Shown: positions 1 through 8,011 of the stretch, piece by piece | Numbering within the stretch: position 1 is the first letter of the stretch | How the letters are laid out: each line of letters opens with the position of its first letter | NCBI GenBank assembly: GCA_964448115.1 | Contig: CAYUVA010000045.1 | Location: 1-36,251 of the forward strand | Length of the DNA: 36,251 nt | Origin: CAYUVA01 sp964448115 [NCBI: uncultured bacterium] | GTDB taxonomy: Bacteria; CAYUVA01 | Reading direction: 5' to 3' | The notes under the pieces: generated by a model | What the model saw: the letters and a program-made list of their open reading frames with translations, nothing else | Database searches by the model: none | Told to the model about the DNA's origin: nothing | Program-made: the position numbers and the translations under genes

Positions 1-2
1 TT

Positions 3-713
3 ATAGCCAAGCTGCTAGATCCGGTCGATGAGAGCGATCCCTTCAAGAAGGGCTGGGCGACATTTTATGTTCAGGCTCCGCCACCAGCTGTCTGGGGAGT
101 GCTCCATGATTTTATGTGCTGGCATTTAGAGTCCCCCGACTATCCAGAGAAGACCTTCATGCCCTTTGTGAGAGACGGCGCTGTCTGCTGGAGGGATGGC
201 AAGATGTATCTTTTCCAGCTACTCGACTTTCCCATCGTCTCTGACAGGGCTTACACTCTAGTCATGGGCGAGGAGCGCAGTTGTTTCCCCTGGGAGTCAT
301 ATTGGCATCCAGATCCTGATATTAGTTGCAGTGAACATGGCAATCCCAAGCTGCGTGAGATGTTCGAGAAGGCTGTCAAGCTCACCGATGTAAATACCGG
401 CTGTTGGCTTCTGAAGCCCCCCAGTGCCACTTTCCTTAAACGGAAAATGAGCCTGGATTGGACTATTGCCGAGTACTATGTTGATACCAATCCTGGAGGC
501 AAGATTCCTGCCTGGATCGCCAACCTGGCTCAGAGCAAGGCGATCCCGGCGGTCTGCGAGTCGGTGAAGCATCATAGCGAAAACTGGGAGAAGCATCTCA
601 AGGAACAGCATGCAAAAGAGGAATTGACTGAGTATCTCAAGGCAAAGCAAAGATATTACCAGGGGATCAAACGATACTATGAGTCCATCGGCAAGCCGCT
701 AACCTTCGAGTAA
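3..713 (+). CDS. START/SRPBCC-domain lipid-binding protein, 5' end missing
   Basis: The frame is open from the left edge of the window, so the true start lies upstream; a GTG at 99 is inside the domain and is unlikely to be the start. The visible 236 residues look like a START domain (hydrophobic-pocket fold that binds lipids or other hydrophobic ligands). The N-terminal part reads KGWATFYVQAPPPAVW, then a Trp/Tyr/Asp-rich beta-sheet region, then a C-terminal helix beginning GGKIPAWIANLAQSKAIP, which is the typical last helix of START proteins. Only some tens of N-terminal residues should be missing. The tail after the helix is charged and Tyr/Lys-rich. The stop codon is 2 bases before the next ATG, so the two genes are probably one transcript. 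The ligand cannot be told. Family call is fairly sure; function is inferred. Confidence 0.72.
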   Translation: MAKLLDPVDESDPFKKGWATFYVQAPPPAVWGVLHDFMCWHLESPDYPEKTFMPFVRDGAVCWRDGKMYLFQLLDFPIVSDRAYTLVMGEERSCFPWESYWHPDPDISCSEHGNPKLREMFEKAVKLTDVNTGCWLLKPPSATFLKRKMSLDWTIAEYYVDTNPGGKIPAWIANLAQSKAIPAVCESVKHHSENWEKHLKEQHAKEELTEYLKAKQRYYQGIKRYYESIGKPLTFE

Positions 714-715
714 TA

Positions 716-1714
716 ATGGTGTCGGATAATCATGATCCAAAGCTACGGTTTATCTTTAGCCTTGTTATCCTATTATGCCTGCTCACCGTAGGTCTTACGC
801 TTGCCATGTGGGAGCGATCATATCTACCCAATAAGGAATGCACAGTCTTTGTCGCCCTGGATCGGGATCTTAGGCTGCTTGTTGCAGGCACAGATGATCA
901 GGGGCTATTTGTCAGCTCGAATGGTGGTGCAACATGGGCGCAACCGCTTGACATCAGACGAGTTAACTCGATCCATTACCATGCAACCGAGGACACGGTT
1001 TATCTTTGCAGCCCGGAGGGTTTATATACGAGCAGCGATAATGGCTGGACTTGGAAGCAAAGAGCCTCTGAGGAGACGGTCGGCGATCTGCTTGGATTGG
1101 TATTTGATTCCAAGGATTCCAAGACCCTCTGGGGCTACTCCTACGGTAATGGGATACTATGCAGCTCCGATAGTGGTGCCAACTGGAGAACCTATAATCA
1201 GGAACTTGGTGCAGGTAAAGAGAGTTTCGTGGTTGCCTTGGCTCAGGAACCTGAATACGGCGATGTTATGCTCTGCGTAGTAAATGACTTGGCAGAACTA
1301 AGCAAAGGAACTATCTATAGAAGCAGTAATCATGGCAATAATTGGAGTATGGTCGATCTCAATTACGGTTTCATCTTGCCTACTGCTATTGCATTTTCAC
1401 CAGTCGAGGCAGGGAGATGTGTAGCTAGCGGATTCGGCTCTGGTCTGTTGGAAAGCAGCAATTACGGCATACACTGGACGAAGGTTTCCTTGATGCATGA
1501 ACAGGAAAATATCAGCGATATAGCCTTCGGGTTAAACGGGGAGACTCTCTTGGCAATCCCTAAGGCAGGCATACTAGCATGTTACGATGGCTCAGCGACC
1601 TGGATAGTAAATGATAAGGGACTATCTGGTATTCAACCATCCTTCATTGTCATCTCTCAGGGCAGGATCTTTGTGGGATCAATCGAGGGAGGGGTTTACC
1701 TGTTAAAGGAATAG
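716..1714 (+). CDS. Membrane-anchored BNR/Ycf48-like beta-propeller protein
   Basis: This 332-residue protein has one hydrophobic segment (about residues 11-31) that acts as signal anchor or uncleaved signal peptide, so the rest should be outside the inner membrane. Five BNR/Asp-box-type motifs are seen: SSNGGATW (67-74), SSDNGWTW (106-113), SSDSGANW (150-157), SSNHGNNW (203-210) and SSNYGIHW (247-254). Their spacing of about 40-50 residues fits blades of a beta-propeller like those of sialidases, Ycf48 and VPS10. Nothing shows sialidase catalytic residues, so enzyme activity should not be assumed. It starts 2 bases after the START-domain gene and is very likely co-transcribed with it. No clear terminator follows. 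Role is probably binding or scaffolding at the cell surface; that is inference. Confidence 0.8.
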   Translation: MVSDNHDPKLRFIFSLVILLCLLTVGLTLAMWERSYLPNKECTVFVALDRDLRLLVAGTDDQGLFVSSNGGATWAQPLDIRRVNSIHYHATEDTVYLCSPEGLYTSSDNGWTWKQRASEETVGDLLGLVFDSKDSKTLWGYSYGNGILCSSDSGANWRTYNQELGAGKESFVVALAQEPEYGDVMLCVVNDLAELSKGTIYRSSNHGNNWSMVDLNYGFILPTAIAFSPVEAGRCVASGFGSGLLESSNYGIHWTKVSLMHEQENISDIAFGLNGETLLAIPKAGILACYDGSATWIVNDKGLSGIQPSFIVISQGRIFVGSIEGGVYLLKE

Positions 1715-1815
1715 CACAGATCATTCACCTGGTCATGCTACTTGAATCTTCGGTTTGATCGGGTTTATGATGCAAGAAAAGCTCGCAGATCGTTGGGTCG
1801 CTCGATATAATCAAG

Positions 1816-1853
1816 GTGTCAAATATAATACCCACTAGGTGGTATTATGACAC
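1816..1853. repeat. Imperfect palindrome, 13-bp interrupted stem
   Basis: GTGTC (1816-1820) pairs with GACAC (1849-1853), and ATAATACC (1825-1832) pairs with GGTATTAT (1841-1848). Four unpaired bases lie on the left side and eight form the loop. No T-run follows, so it is not a classical terminator. It could be a regulator-binding site or a decayed small repeat element. Confidence 0.5.
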
Positions 1854-1991
1854 GGACTTTCGGACCAAATTTCAAGCTCCAATAAAGCGTCTTCGCTTTT
1901 TGCTTTTGAATGTTTGCTGCCTGGTTGTGCAAAGTGGCGGAAGTCTGCTGATGAAGATTTCCTGCCGAGGATTTGGGGTCTCAAATGATTG

Positions 1992-2020
1992 TTGACAAGA
2001 AGATATAAAAGCACTATATT
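1992..2020 (+). promoter_or_regulatory. Sigma70-type promoter of the initiator tRNA gene
   Basis: TTGACA (1992-1997), a 17-base spacer, and TATATT (2015-2020). The predicted start of transcription falls at about 2027, right at the mature 5' end of the tRNA at 2028, so the 5' leader would be almost absent. Confidence 0.75.
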
Positions 2021-2027
2021 ACACTAT

Positions 2028-2101
2028 CGCGGGGTGGGGCAGTCAGGTAGCCCGTTGGGCTCATAACCCAAAGGTCGTTGGTTCGAATCCAACCCCCGCT
2101 A
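2028..2101 (+). tRNA. Initiator tRNA-fMet (anticodon CAT)
   Basis: The full cloverleaf can be drawn. Acceptor 5' strand CGCGGGG pairs with CCCCGCT except at position 1, where C faces U (T2100). Anticodon stem TTGGG/CCCAA carries the three consecutive G-C pairs typical of initiators, with loop CTCATAA. The T arm is GTTGG-TTCGAAT-CCAAC, and the discriminator base is A2101. The unpaired 1-72 position and the three G-C pairs are the two hallmarks that separate bacterial initiator from elongator tRNA-Met. No CCA is encoded; the next bases are a T-rich run that may serve as terminator. Length is 74 bases without CCA. Sequence similarity to the well-known E. coli initiator is high throughout. Confidence 0.95.
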
Positions 2102-2159
2102 TTTTTATTTTGCGAGGGTATCAAAACTATGAAATCACAATAATAGATGAGCGGGTGTA

Positions 2160-2963
2160 ATGGATCGATTCATTTATTTATCCATGGCGACCTTCCTGGA
2201 GCTGCTTAAAAAGAAGGTATTTCTAGCCATATCGATTGTGATCACGCTGCTTGTACTCTATTTCGTCAATCTAATGCTCTCTTCTAAGCAGTTAGAGGCT
2301 ACTCGATTATTGCCCGATGCCAAAGAAGCGATGTACAATTTCGCTGCCTATGCATTCATCATCGCCCAAGCGGTAGGTGTTATCATCGCGCTGGTGCTTT
2401 TTAGCGTCATCATCCCCTCGGAGCGCAAGGCAAGAACCCATCTGCCGATACTGGCAAAGCCTATAAGCAGGGGAACATTCATCCTGGCAAAGTTCACCGG
2501 CGCACAGTTGATGCTACTTTGCTTTTGGCTGCTGGTGAGTTTTATCACTAGTCTTTTCCTGGTGCATGTAGAGGGGAAGGTACCTCAAGCATTCAAACAA
2601 GCCTTTATTTTGGGATACCTCAAGATATTGCTGATAAGCAGCATAGCCTACTTGTTCTCTGTATTCTTGCCAGCGATCATCTCCGGGCTTTTTGCCTACC
2701 TTTGTTACAAGGGCTACCAGGTTATCTTATTTTTCTTAAGTAATGATGAAGGGGGATTTATTGTCTCGTTAGGTCGCATCATCTCTCAAGGATTGATCTA
2801 CCTTTTTCCCTCATTCAACCTGCTTGATATGAATCAGAACCTGCCGGTGGGGCACAGCATCATTGCCAGCCAGTTTTGGCTGATAGCAGCACACGGTCTG
2901 CTGCTTTCGTTCGTTTACCTGTCAGGCGCGGTCTATATCTTCAGCAAAAAAGACCTGATATAA
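2160..2963 (+). CDS. ABC-2 type transporter permease subunit
   Basis: A 267-residue integral membrane protein with about six hydrophobic segments (roughly residues 17-41, 62-86, 115-135, 155-192, 205-222 and 237-260). The cytoplasmic loop PSERKARTHLPILAKPISRG after the second segment is the kind of element seen in ABC-2/NosY-type permeases, where this loop follows TM2 and contacts the ATPase. Such proteins export polysaccharides, drugs or peptides, or form poorly understood envelope complexes. The cognate ATP-binding subunit is not next to it: the neighbouring ATPase is convergent and of the importer (MalK/PotA) class. The gene lies just behind the initiator tRNA. Start is the ATG at 2160, without a strong ribosome binding site. 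Substrate unknown. Confidence 0.78.
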   Translation: MDRFIYLSMATFLELLKKKVFLAISIVITLLVLYFVNLMLSSKQLEATRLLPDAKEAMYNFAAYAFIIAQAVGVIIALVLFSVIIPSERKARTHLPILAKPISRGTFILAKFTGAQLMLLCFWLLVSFITSLFLVHVEGKVPQAFKQAFILGYLKILLISSIAYLFSVFLPAIISGLFAYLCYKGYQVILFFLSNDEGGFIVSLGRIISQGLIYLFPSFNLLDMNQNLPVGHSIIASQFWLIAAHGLLLSFVYLSGAVYIFSKKDLI

Positions 2964-2969
2964 TCGACG

Positions 2970-4103
2970 CTAAAGCAGATCTATATATTTGAATGGCAAC
3001 AGATGTCCCATGTTGTCCTTCAGGATTATGCCCACTTCGGATCCGATCTGCAGCAGCCCGTGTTTAACTCCCATCTGTTCGCTTATTATGGTTTTATCTT
3101 GGAAATCGATGTAATACGATACGATCGCTCCAAGATATGAAACATAAGCAATCTTGCCCTTTATCGCCTTTTTCTCTGATGGATCTGCGATCTCTATTGA
3201 TTCTGGCCTGGTAACTAGCACTGCCTTGTCGCCGGGCTTCAAAGAAGGATGGAAGCTGCTAAGCGAGATGGTTTTTTCCATAAGGTCGATCGTAGCTCGC
3301 CCATCATCCATCGACCTTACAGTGCAATCGATAAAATTTGCCTTGCCTATGAAGTCAGCGACGAAGATGCTTTGAGGTTTCAGGTAGATATCCTTAGGAT
3401 TGCCGATTTGCTCGATGCGTCCCTGGTTCATTATCACCACCCGATCCGATATGGTCAGCGCTTCCTCCTGGTCATGGGTTACATAGATGCTGGTTATCAT
3501 AAGCTCCTTTTGCAACCGTTTTATCTCCTGTCTCATCTGTACCCTCATCTTTGCGTCCAGGTTGGAGAGCGGCTCGTCGAAGAGAAGCACCTTGGGTTTG
3601 TTCACCAGCGCCCTGGCAAGCGCTACTCGCTGCTGTTGACCGCCGGATAACTGGTTGGGATTGCGATCACCGAGTCCAGCAAGCCCGATCAGTTCGAGGA
3701 TCTCGTTTACCGTCTTGTTTATCTCAGCCCTTGGATAATTACGGATGCGCAGTCCATAGGCGATGTTATCAAAGACATTGTAATGCGGGAAAAGTGCATA
3801 GCTTTGGAATACCATGCATGTCTCACGGCGATTGGGGGGCATCTTGTTGACCATGACATCGCCGATGTAGATCTCCCCGCTGGTTGGCTCCTCGAAGCCT
3901 GCAATCATGCGTAAAGTGGTGGTTTTCCCGCAGCCAGAGGGACCCAGTAGGGTCACCAACTCACCCTTTTTAACCTCTAAATTTATCTTATCGACTGCCT
4001 TTACGAGCCCTTCCTTTGCATCGCGACTAGGGAAGTGTTTACTGAGGTCTTTTAAGGTAACCGACCTGGTCTCAAGATGTTTGAAGTCGTCAGCCTTTGG
4101 CAT
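2970..4103 (-). CDS. ABC importer ATPase of the PotA/FbpC/MalK class
   Basis: A complete 377-residue nucleotide-binding subunit. Walker A GPSGCGKTT (54-62), Q-loop Gln100, signature LSGGQ (152-156), Walker B VLLFDEP (172-178), D-loop SNLD (180-183) and switch His210 are all present, so it should hydrolyse ATP. After about residue 240 comes the regulatory beta-barrel (TOBE/OB type) found in spermidine/putrescine, ferric-iron, sulfate and sugar importers. No permease or solute-binding protein gene lies beside it, so it may serve a permease pair encoded elsewhere, as MalK-type ATPases shared between importers do. GAAGGAT upstream of the ATG at 4103 acts as ribosome binding site. It converges on the ABC-2 permease with only 6 bases between the stops. 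Substrate cannot be assigned. Confidence 0.9.
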   Translation of the reverse strand: MPKADDFKHLETRSVTLKDLSKHFPSRDAKEGLVKAVDKINLEVKKGELVTLLGPSGCGKTTTLRMIAGFEEPTSGEIYIGDVMVNKMPPNRRETCMVFQSYALFPHYNVFDNIAYGLRIRNYPRAEINKTVNEILELIGLAGLGDRNPNQLSGGQQQRVALARALVNKPKVLLFDEPLSNLDAKMRVQMRQEIKRLQKELMITSIYVTHDQEEALTISDRVVIMNQGRIEQIGNPKDIYLKPQSIFVADFIGKANFIDCTVRSMDDGRATIDLMEKTISLSSFHPSLKPGDKAVLVTRPESIEIADPSEKKAIKGKIAYVSYLGAIVSYYIDFQDKTIISEQMGVKHGLLQIGSEVGIILKDNMGHLLPFKYIDLL

Positions 4104-4444
4104 TTATCCTTCCGCTTCGGATATTTATCTTATTCGTTTGTAGGTCTATTTTATGTAAATCGAGATTCATTTTCAATCATTGATTTTCACCCTAAATTCT
4201 CGGCTTGGATTTTGCATGGCAAGATTCTTATGGAAATATATACCCTCTGCGACTCAAAATGAGCCTGAACACTCAAACCAAACAGAAAATATGTTTAATT
4301 TATGCCTCATAACCAGAAGGAACCTTAGGTTACTTACCTATAAAGATAGCACACTTTCGCACATCATAATTTCCATGCCTTCCGAATAGGTGGGGCTGGG
4401 GGCTGCTCTTGACATAAGACTTGTTTCGCCAACGGGCATCTCCA

Positions 4445-4495
4445 TGTCATTGCCGCCCTGCATCAAGTGCGAGGTAAACTCCGGCGGGAATGACA
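4445..4495. repeat. Inverted repeat of the TGTCATTCCCGC type
   Basis: TGTCATTGCCGCC (4445-4457) and GGCGGGAATGACA (4483-4495) are inverted copies, matching at 12 of 13 positions, around a 25-base centre. The same core, TGTCATTCCCGC, occurs twice at 36111-36151, so this is one member of a dispersed palindromic family in this genome. Confidence 0.6.
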
Positions 4496-4629
4496 AAAAC
4501 ATTATTCTTTAATATCAACGAGTTAATCTAAATAGATTAATTAGCACCCCTCGTTTCGGGCTTTTAAACTTGAGTCCGTTGATGTAGATTTGGAGAAAAA
4601 CGACCTAAAAAATCAAATAGTTAAATCAT

Positions 4630-4647
4630 ATGTTCCACATGGAACAT
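4630..4647. promoter_or_regulatory. parS-like palindrome (candidate ParB site or operator)
   Basis: Arms ATGTTCCA (4630-4637) and TGGAACAT (4640-4647) are perfect inverted repeats around CA. The inner 14-mer GTTCCACATGGAAC differs by one base from GTTCCACGTGGAAC, the form of the chromosomal parS site known from pseudomonads, and by three bases over 16 from the general TGTTTCACGTGAAACA form. The central CG of parS is usually kept, so the A here counts against it. A dimeric repressor operator is the alternative. Confidence 0.35.
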
Positions 4648-4959
4648 TAATTCTTTATTTGACAAAGCCTTTATTTGCAAGATCGAGCTTTTAAAAATGG
4701 CAGTGGCACTTGGATCCTCAAAATATACCCCTATGAATATTGGCTTGAAGGGGTGGTTCATAAGCCCTATTCTTATAATTATTGCTGAAAAACAACCAAG
4801 CGATCAACAATTTTAAAAATAATTGTGCTATTTAATCCCGATTCTGTGTAAAGAAGTCAAGATCGAGCCGTGTATCTGGGGATTTCCTAGGTGCTTGAAT
4901 TTTAGAGGAAATTGTGGATAGATCGCTGATGAACACTAGAAACAACCAGGAGACATAGG

Positions 4960-6072
4960 ATGGAATATCTCGATAGGGTTAAGGAAGTGCTCGATTACTC
5001 GATGTGGGGGATCTCGCTGTATCAGTTCATTCTTGCCTTTATCATCATCCTTATCACCCTGATCTTCAGGCGTTTGGTGATCCAGGTCTCTATTGACTGG
5101 CTCAAGAAACGGGCGGCTAAAAGCAAGGTCAGATTCGATGAAAAAGCGCTATGGGTGATCGAGAAGCCGATCCGGCTTATGGTTTTCATCATAGGCATGT
5201 ACCTTGCAGTCATCACCCTGAATCCGCCGGTGGAGCCGGTTAACTTCCGCAAGTTCTTCGATGCGCTACTCAAGACGCTAATCTCTCTATCTATCGCCTG
5301 GGTTATGATACGGCTAACCGAGGTGGTCAAGGAATACTTCCAGGAGCGCGCTCAGCAGCGAGATGACAAGCTAATGTTCCAGTTGACCGCTATCGTAGCC
5401 AAGACGACCAAGATCTTCATCGGCATTGTATTTCTTATCCTGATAATACAGAATCTCGGCTACTCGGTCTCCAGCCTTCTAGCAGGTCTTGGTATAGGTG
5501 GTCTGGCAGTTGCACTGGCAGCTAAGGATACCCTGGGCAACTTTTTTGGCACCGTAACCATTTTCTTGGATCGTCCTTTTATCATTGGGGATTGGATAAT
5601 CACTGATGGCGTAGAGGGGAATGTGGAGAGCATCGGATTTCGTTCTACAAAGATAAGAACCTTTGCGAGATCGCTGGTCACCATCCCCAACAACATCATG
5701 GCGAACCTTAAAGTTGAAAACATGTCCAAGCGCCCCATGCAAAGGGTTTATATGACCATCGGGGTAACTTATGATACTCCACCTGACAAGATGGAGAAAG
5801 GATTGGCTGCTATCAGGGAGATCATCGGTGGTCATCCCCATGTGCACAAGGATTACTACCAGATTTACTTTACCGGGTTCGGCGCTTCCAGCCTTGATAT
5901 CATGCTATACTATTTTATCGAGCTTCCAACATGGGCGGAGTTTCTCAAGGTCAGGGAACAGATAAACCTGTCAATAATGCGGGCGCTGGCTGAACTAGGC
6001 ATAGAATTCGCATTCCCGACCCAGACGATATATCTTAAGGACATGCATAAGACTGGATGTAACGAGTCATAA
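4960..6072 (+). CDS. Small-conductance mechanosensitive channel, MscS family
   Basis: A 370-residue inner-membrane channel that opens when membrane tension rises and lets solutes out during hypo-osmotic shock. About five transmembrane segments are seen (17-37, 70-88, 102-120, 150-166, 171-190), more than the three of classical MscS, as in larger YnaI/YbdG-type members. The pore-lining helix is the Gly/Ala-rich stretch LLAGLGIGGLAVALAAKDTL (173-192), followed by NFFGTVTIFLDRPFIIGDWI, the hallmark join to the beta domain. The cytoplasmic vestibule runs to the C terminus. Ribosome binding site AGGAGA sits 6 bases before the ATG. It appears to be a single-gene unit; the next gene has its own promoter candidate at 6105. 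Confidence 0.93.
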   Translation: MEYLDRVKEVLDYSMWGISLYQFILAFIIILITLIFRRLVIQVSIDWLKKRAAKSKVRFDEKALWVIEKPIRLMVFIIGMYLAVITLNPPVEPVNFRKFFDALLKTLISLSIAWVMIRLTEVVKEYFQERAQQRDDKLMFQLTAIVAKTTKIFIGIVFLILIIQNLGYSVSSLLAGLGIGGLAVALAAKDTLGNFFGTVTIFLDRPFIIGDWIITDGVEGNVESIGFRSTKIRTFARSLVTIPNNIMANLKVENMSKRPMQRVYMTIGVTYDTPPDKMEKGLAAIREIIGGHPHVHKDYYQIYFTGFGASSLDIMLYYFIELPTWAEFLKVREQINLSIMRALAELGIEFAFPTQTIYLKDMHKTGCNES

Positions 6073-6104
6073 ACTAGTCTGTAAATCAAAAAGGCGATCA
6101 ATCC

Positions 6105-6133
6105 TTGACATGAATGATAAAATTCAATAACAT
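6105..6133 (+). promoter_or_regulatory. Probable sigma70-type promoter of the secreted TPT protein gene
   Basis: TTGACA (6105-6110), a 17-base spacer and TAACAT (6128-6133). The -35 is perfect and the -10 matches four of six. It would leave a leader of roughly 100 bases before the ATG at 6242. Confidence 0.5.
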
Positions 6134-6241
6134 TAAATTTTTAGAGTGTTAGTTACGGAGTTAAAACTCCAGATGGAAGGAAAAATGGGCTTTAAGAATA
6201 GGAAGGAAAAAAGAGCCTAAACCGAACAAGGAGAAGAGTTT

Positions 6242-7984
6242 ATGAACAAAGCTGTCCTATTGGTCATGATGCTGTTGCTGGGACTTGCCTCTTTTGCAGT
6301 GGCGGTGGACCTGCCGGTGTTACCCACCGGAGCATGGTACGACATGGAGGAGACCTACGAAGCCACCATTACCGCCGAGGAGGTAACCGGCGAGCTTACA
6401 ATTGTAGGTAACACTCATTACGAGGTCATGGGCACTACCGAGGTTGTCCAGGATCACTCAAGCGGTGGCACCTACGAGTGCTATGTCATCGAGTTCAGTG
6501 GCACCTTCAATGCCACCGGCGAGATCCACTACGAGACGATCGATGGACCGATAAGAGTACAGGATGGAAGCCTCTCTGGTCATGTTTATCTTCGGGTCTC
6601 AGACTTTGCTACTGTCAAGAAGCACCGTAATATTCAAGGACAGGTGGAGCTAGAGGCGTCTCCTGGTTATTGGATCACGGTGATCAACAACCTGGGGGCG
6701 GATCAGTACGAGGAGTACATTCCACCATTGCAGGATGCACAGTGGCCACTCGAAGTGGGCAACTCATGGTCTCAAGATCCCATGATACCTTACTTCTACG
6801 GTACCTTCGTGGCTGAGCCGCTGGTAACCCCTGGTGCATTCGATTTCCAGGAGACCTGGGCGGTTGACATGGAGTGCGATGTTCAAGAGCCAATCGGTGA
6901 TTGCCTAACCTACCACATCCTTGAGGAGACCTCGGGCGGAACCGTCAATCCGGTGCAGGATTTCTGGTACTGCGATGATATGAAGTTCTATGCCAAGCAG
7001 GAGTTATCCAACCTGTGGCTGGCAGGTGCAGGACAGATCGACTTCGCGCAGCTTAGAGTTACTGACTATGAGCTTCCTGGCGATACTCCAACCCCGACCC
7101 CGACAGTTCCCGCCGATACCCCAACCCCGACGCCGACAGTTCCAGGCGATACCCCAACGCCGACCCCGACCGTGCCTGGTGACACCCCAACTCCGACTCC
7201 GTCCCCGACCATCCCTGGGGAGAACAATCCTCCGCAGGTATTGCTGGCTGGATACTGGACCACCTACCTCGACTCGGTTAATGGCGGCAACATGACCCTG
7301 CTCGCCTTCATTACCGACCCGGATGGCGATGCGATTGCCAGCGTTGATATACTGTTCCAGGGCGCAGCGACCGGCTTGACCATGCTCGATGATGGCAGCC
7401 AGGGAGATTTCGGCGCCGGCGATTCCATCTTTGGCATCACTTTACCTATCCCTGGTGGGGTTCCACCGCTTCAGGCTGCTCTTGAGATTCAGGCTACGGA
7501 TGGAAAAGGCGCACAAAGCGATCTGTGGCCTTACCTCAATGTCGAGGCTCCAAGCCAGAGCGCACCAAGGAGCATTATGCTTGCAAAAGACCACGACATA
7601 GACTGGAGCCGCATCAATCTACAAACCATACTCAACGGCGTGGATCCCACTCCTAAAGGTCCCAACGGTCCATTCATCGCCCTAGGTGGATATTGGACAA
7701 CGGATCTTGTTGTTGGGCAGGCTGGGGATCTAACCTTGATAGTCTATGTAATGCCTTACGCACCTGGGATCGCCTCAGTTGAGCTGTACTTTGGTGGCGT
7801 TTCAACTGGCGTGCCCTTGTTGGATAACGGCACTTCTGGCGATTTCGGTCCAGGGGATGGAATCTATGGTTTCCATGCGCCTGGTGTAGTTCTCGATACG
7901 CCATTGCAGTTGATCCTTGAGGTGGTGGCTACTGGCAATGACAGCGCGACCAGTGATATGTGGCCCTACCTGGTGATCAACTAG
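6242..7984 (+). CDS. Secreted protein with TPT stalk and two WPYL-ending domains
   Basis: A 580-residue exported protein of unknown function. Residues 1-21 form a signal peptide (hydrophobic core VLLVMMLLLGLASFAVAV). Residues 22 to about 279 are a beta-rich domain with four Cys, not recognised. Residues 280-325 are a stalk of 11-residue units (GDTPTPTPTVP). Two related domains of about 105 residues follow (about 333-439 and 477-580). Each starts with GYWTT, has a D-G-x-x-GDFG-x-GD-x-I-x-G loop and ends (D/M)WPYL. The GDFG.GD loop resembles acidic, possibly metal-binding loops of Ig-like domains in other exported bacterial proteins. Ribosome binding site AGGAGA precedes the ATG; a strong terminator follows the stop, so this is probably a one-gene unit. 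A surface or extracellular role is inferred. Confidence 0.75.
   Translation: MNKAVLLVMMLLLGLASFAVAVDLPVLPTGAWYDMEETYEATITAEEVTGELTIVGNTHYEVMGTTEVVQDHSSGGTYECYVIEFSGTFNATGEIHYETIDGPIRVQDGSLSGHVYLRVSDFATVKKHRNIQGQVELEASPGYWITVINNLGADQYEEYIPPLQDAQWPLEVGNSWSQDPMIPYFYGTFVAEPLVTPGAFDFQETWAVDMECDVQEPIGDCLTYHILEETSGGTVNPVQDFWYCDDMKFYAKQELSNLWLAGAGQIDFAQLRVTDYELPGDTPTPTPTVPADTPTPTPTVPGDTPTPTPTVPGDTPTPTPSPTIPGENNPPQVLLAGYWTTYLDSVNGGNMTLLAFITDPDGDAIASVDILFQGAATGLTMLDDGSQGDFGAGDSIFGITLPIPGGVPPLQAALEIQATDGKGAQSDLWPYLNVEAPSQSAPRSIMLAKDHDIDWSRINLQTILNGVDPTPKGPNGPFIALGGYWTTDLVVGQAGDLTLIVYVMPYAPGIASVELYFGGVSTGVPLLDNGTSGDFGPGDGIYGFHAPGVVLDTPLQLILEVVATGNDSATSDMWPYLVIN
7079..7216 (+). repeat. 33-bp tandem repeat coding for the TPT stalk
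   Basis: Three 33-bp units at 7079-7111, 7112-7144 and 7145-7177 plus a fourth, slightly extended one encode GDTPTPTPTVP, ADTPTPTPTVP, GDTPTPTPTVP and GDTPTPTPSPTIP. Third-codon positions vary between units, so the repeat is kept at protein level. Confidence 0.9.
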
Positions 7985-8011
7985 AGATAGTCTCAGGTTA
8001 AGATAATTCGT

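Larger units (their letters stand above)
1715..2027. other. Gene-free stretch before the initiator tRNA
   Basis: No convincing open reading frame is seen here. It holds an imperfect 38-bp palindrome (1816-1853), a small 6-bp stem AAAGCG/CGCTTT at 1884-1899 followed by a T-rich run that may weakly terminate the upstream operon, and the tRNA promoter at its right end. Confidence 0.6.
4104..4959. other. AT-rich gene-free stretch of 856 bp
   Basis: Only short frames without family resemblance occur here, and base composition is clearly more AT-rich than in the neighbouring genes. It separates two divergent genes (the ABC ATPase leftwards, the MscS channel rightwards). It contains a degenerate inverted repeat (4445-4495), a parS-like palindrome (4630-4647), a small inverted repeat ACAATT/AATTGT (4807-4826), a single DnaA-box-like nonamer TGTGGATAG (4913-4921, one mismatch to the consensus), and the ribosome binding site AGGAGA (4948-4953) of the MscS gene. 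Confidence 0.6.

Noticed and set aside
4077-4389. Short plus-strand frames in the AT-rich gap
   Set aside because: Partly overlap the ABC ATPase start, have no ribosome binding site and no recognisable protein features.
4913-4921. DnaA-box-like nonamer suggesting a replication origin
   Set aside because: A single box with one mismatch is expected by chance; no cluster of boxes and no dnaA or dnaN gene is present.
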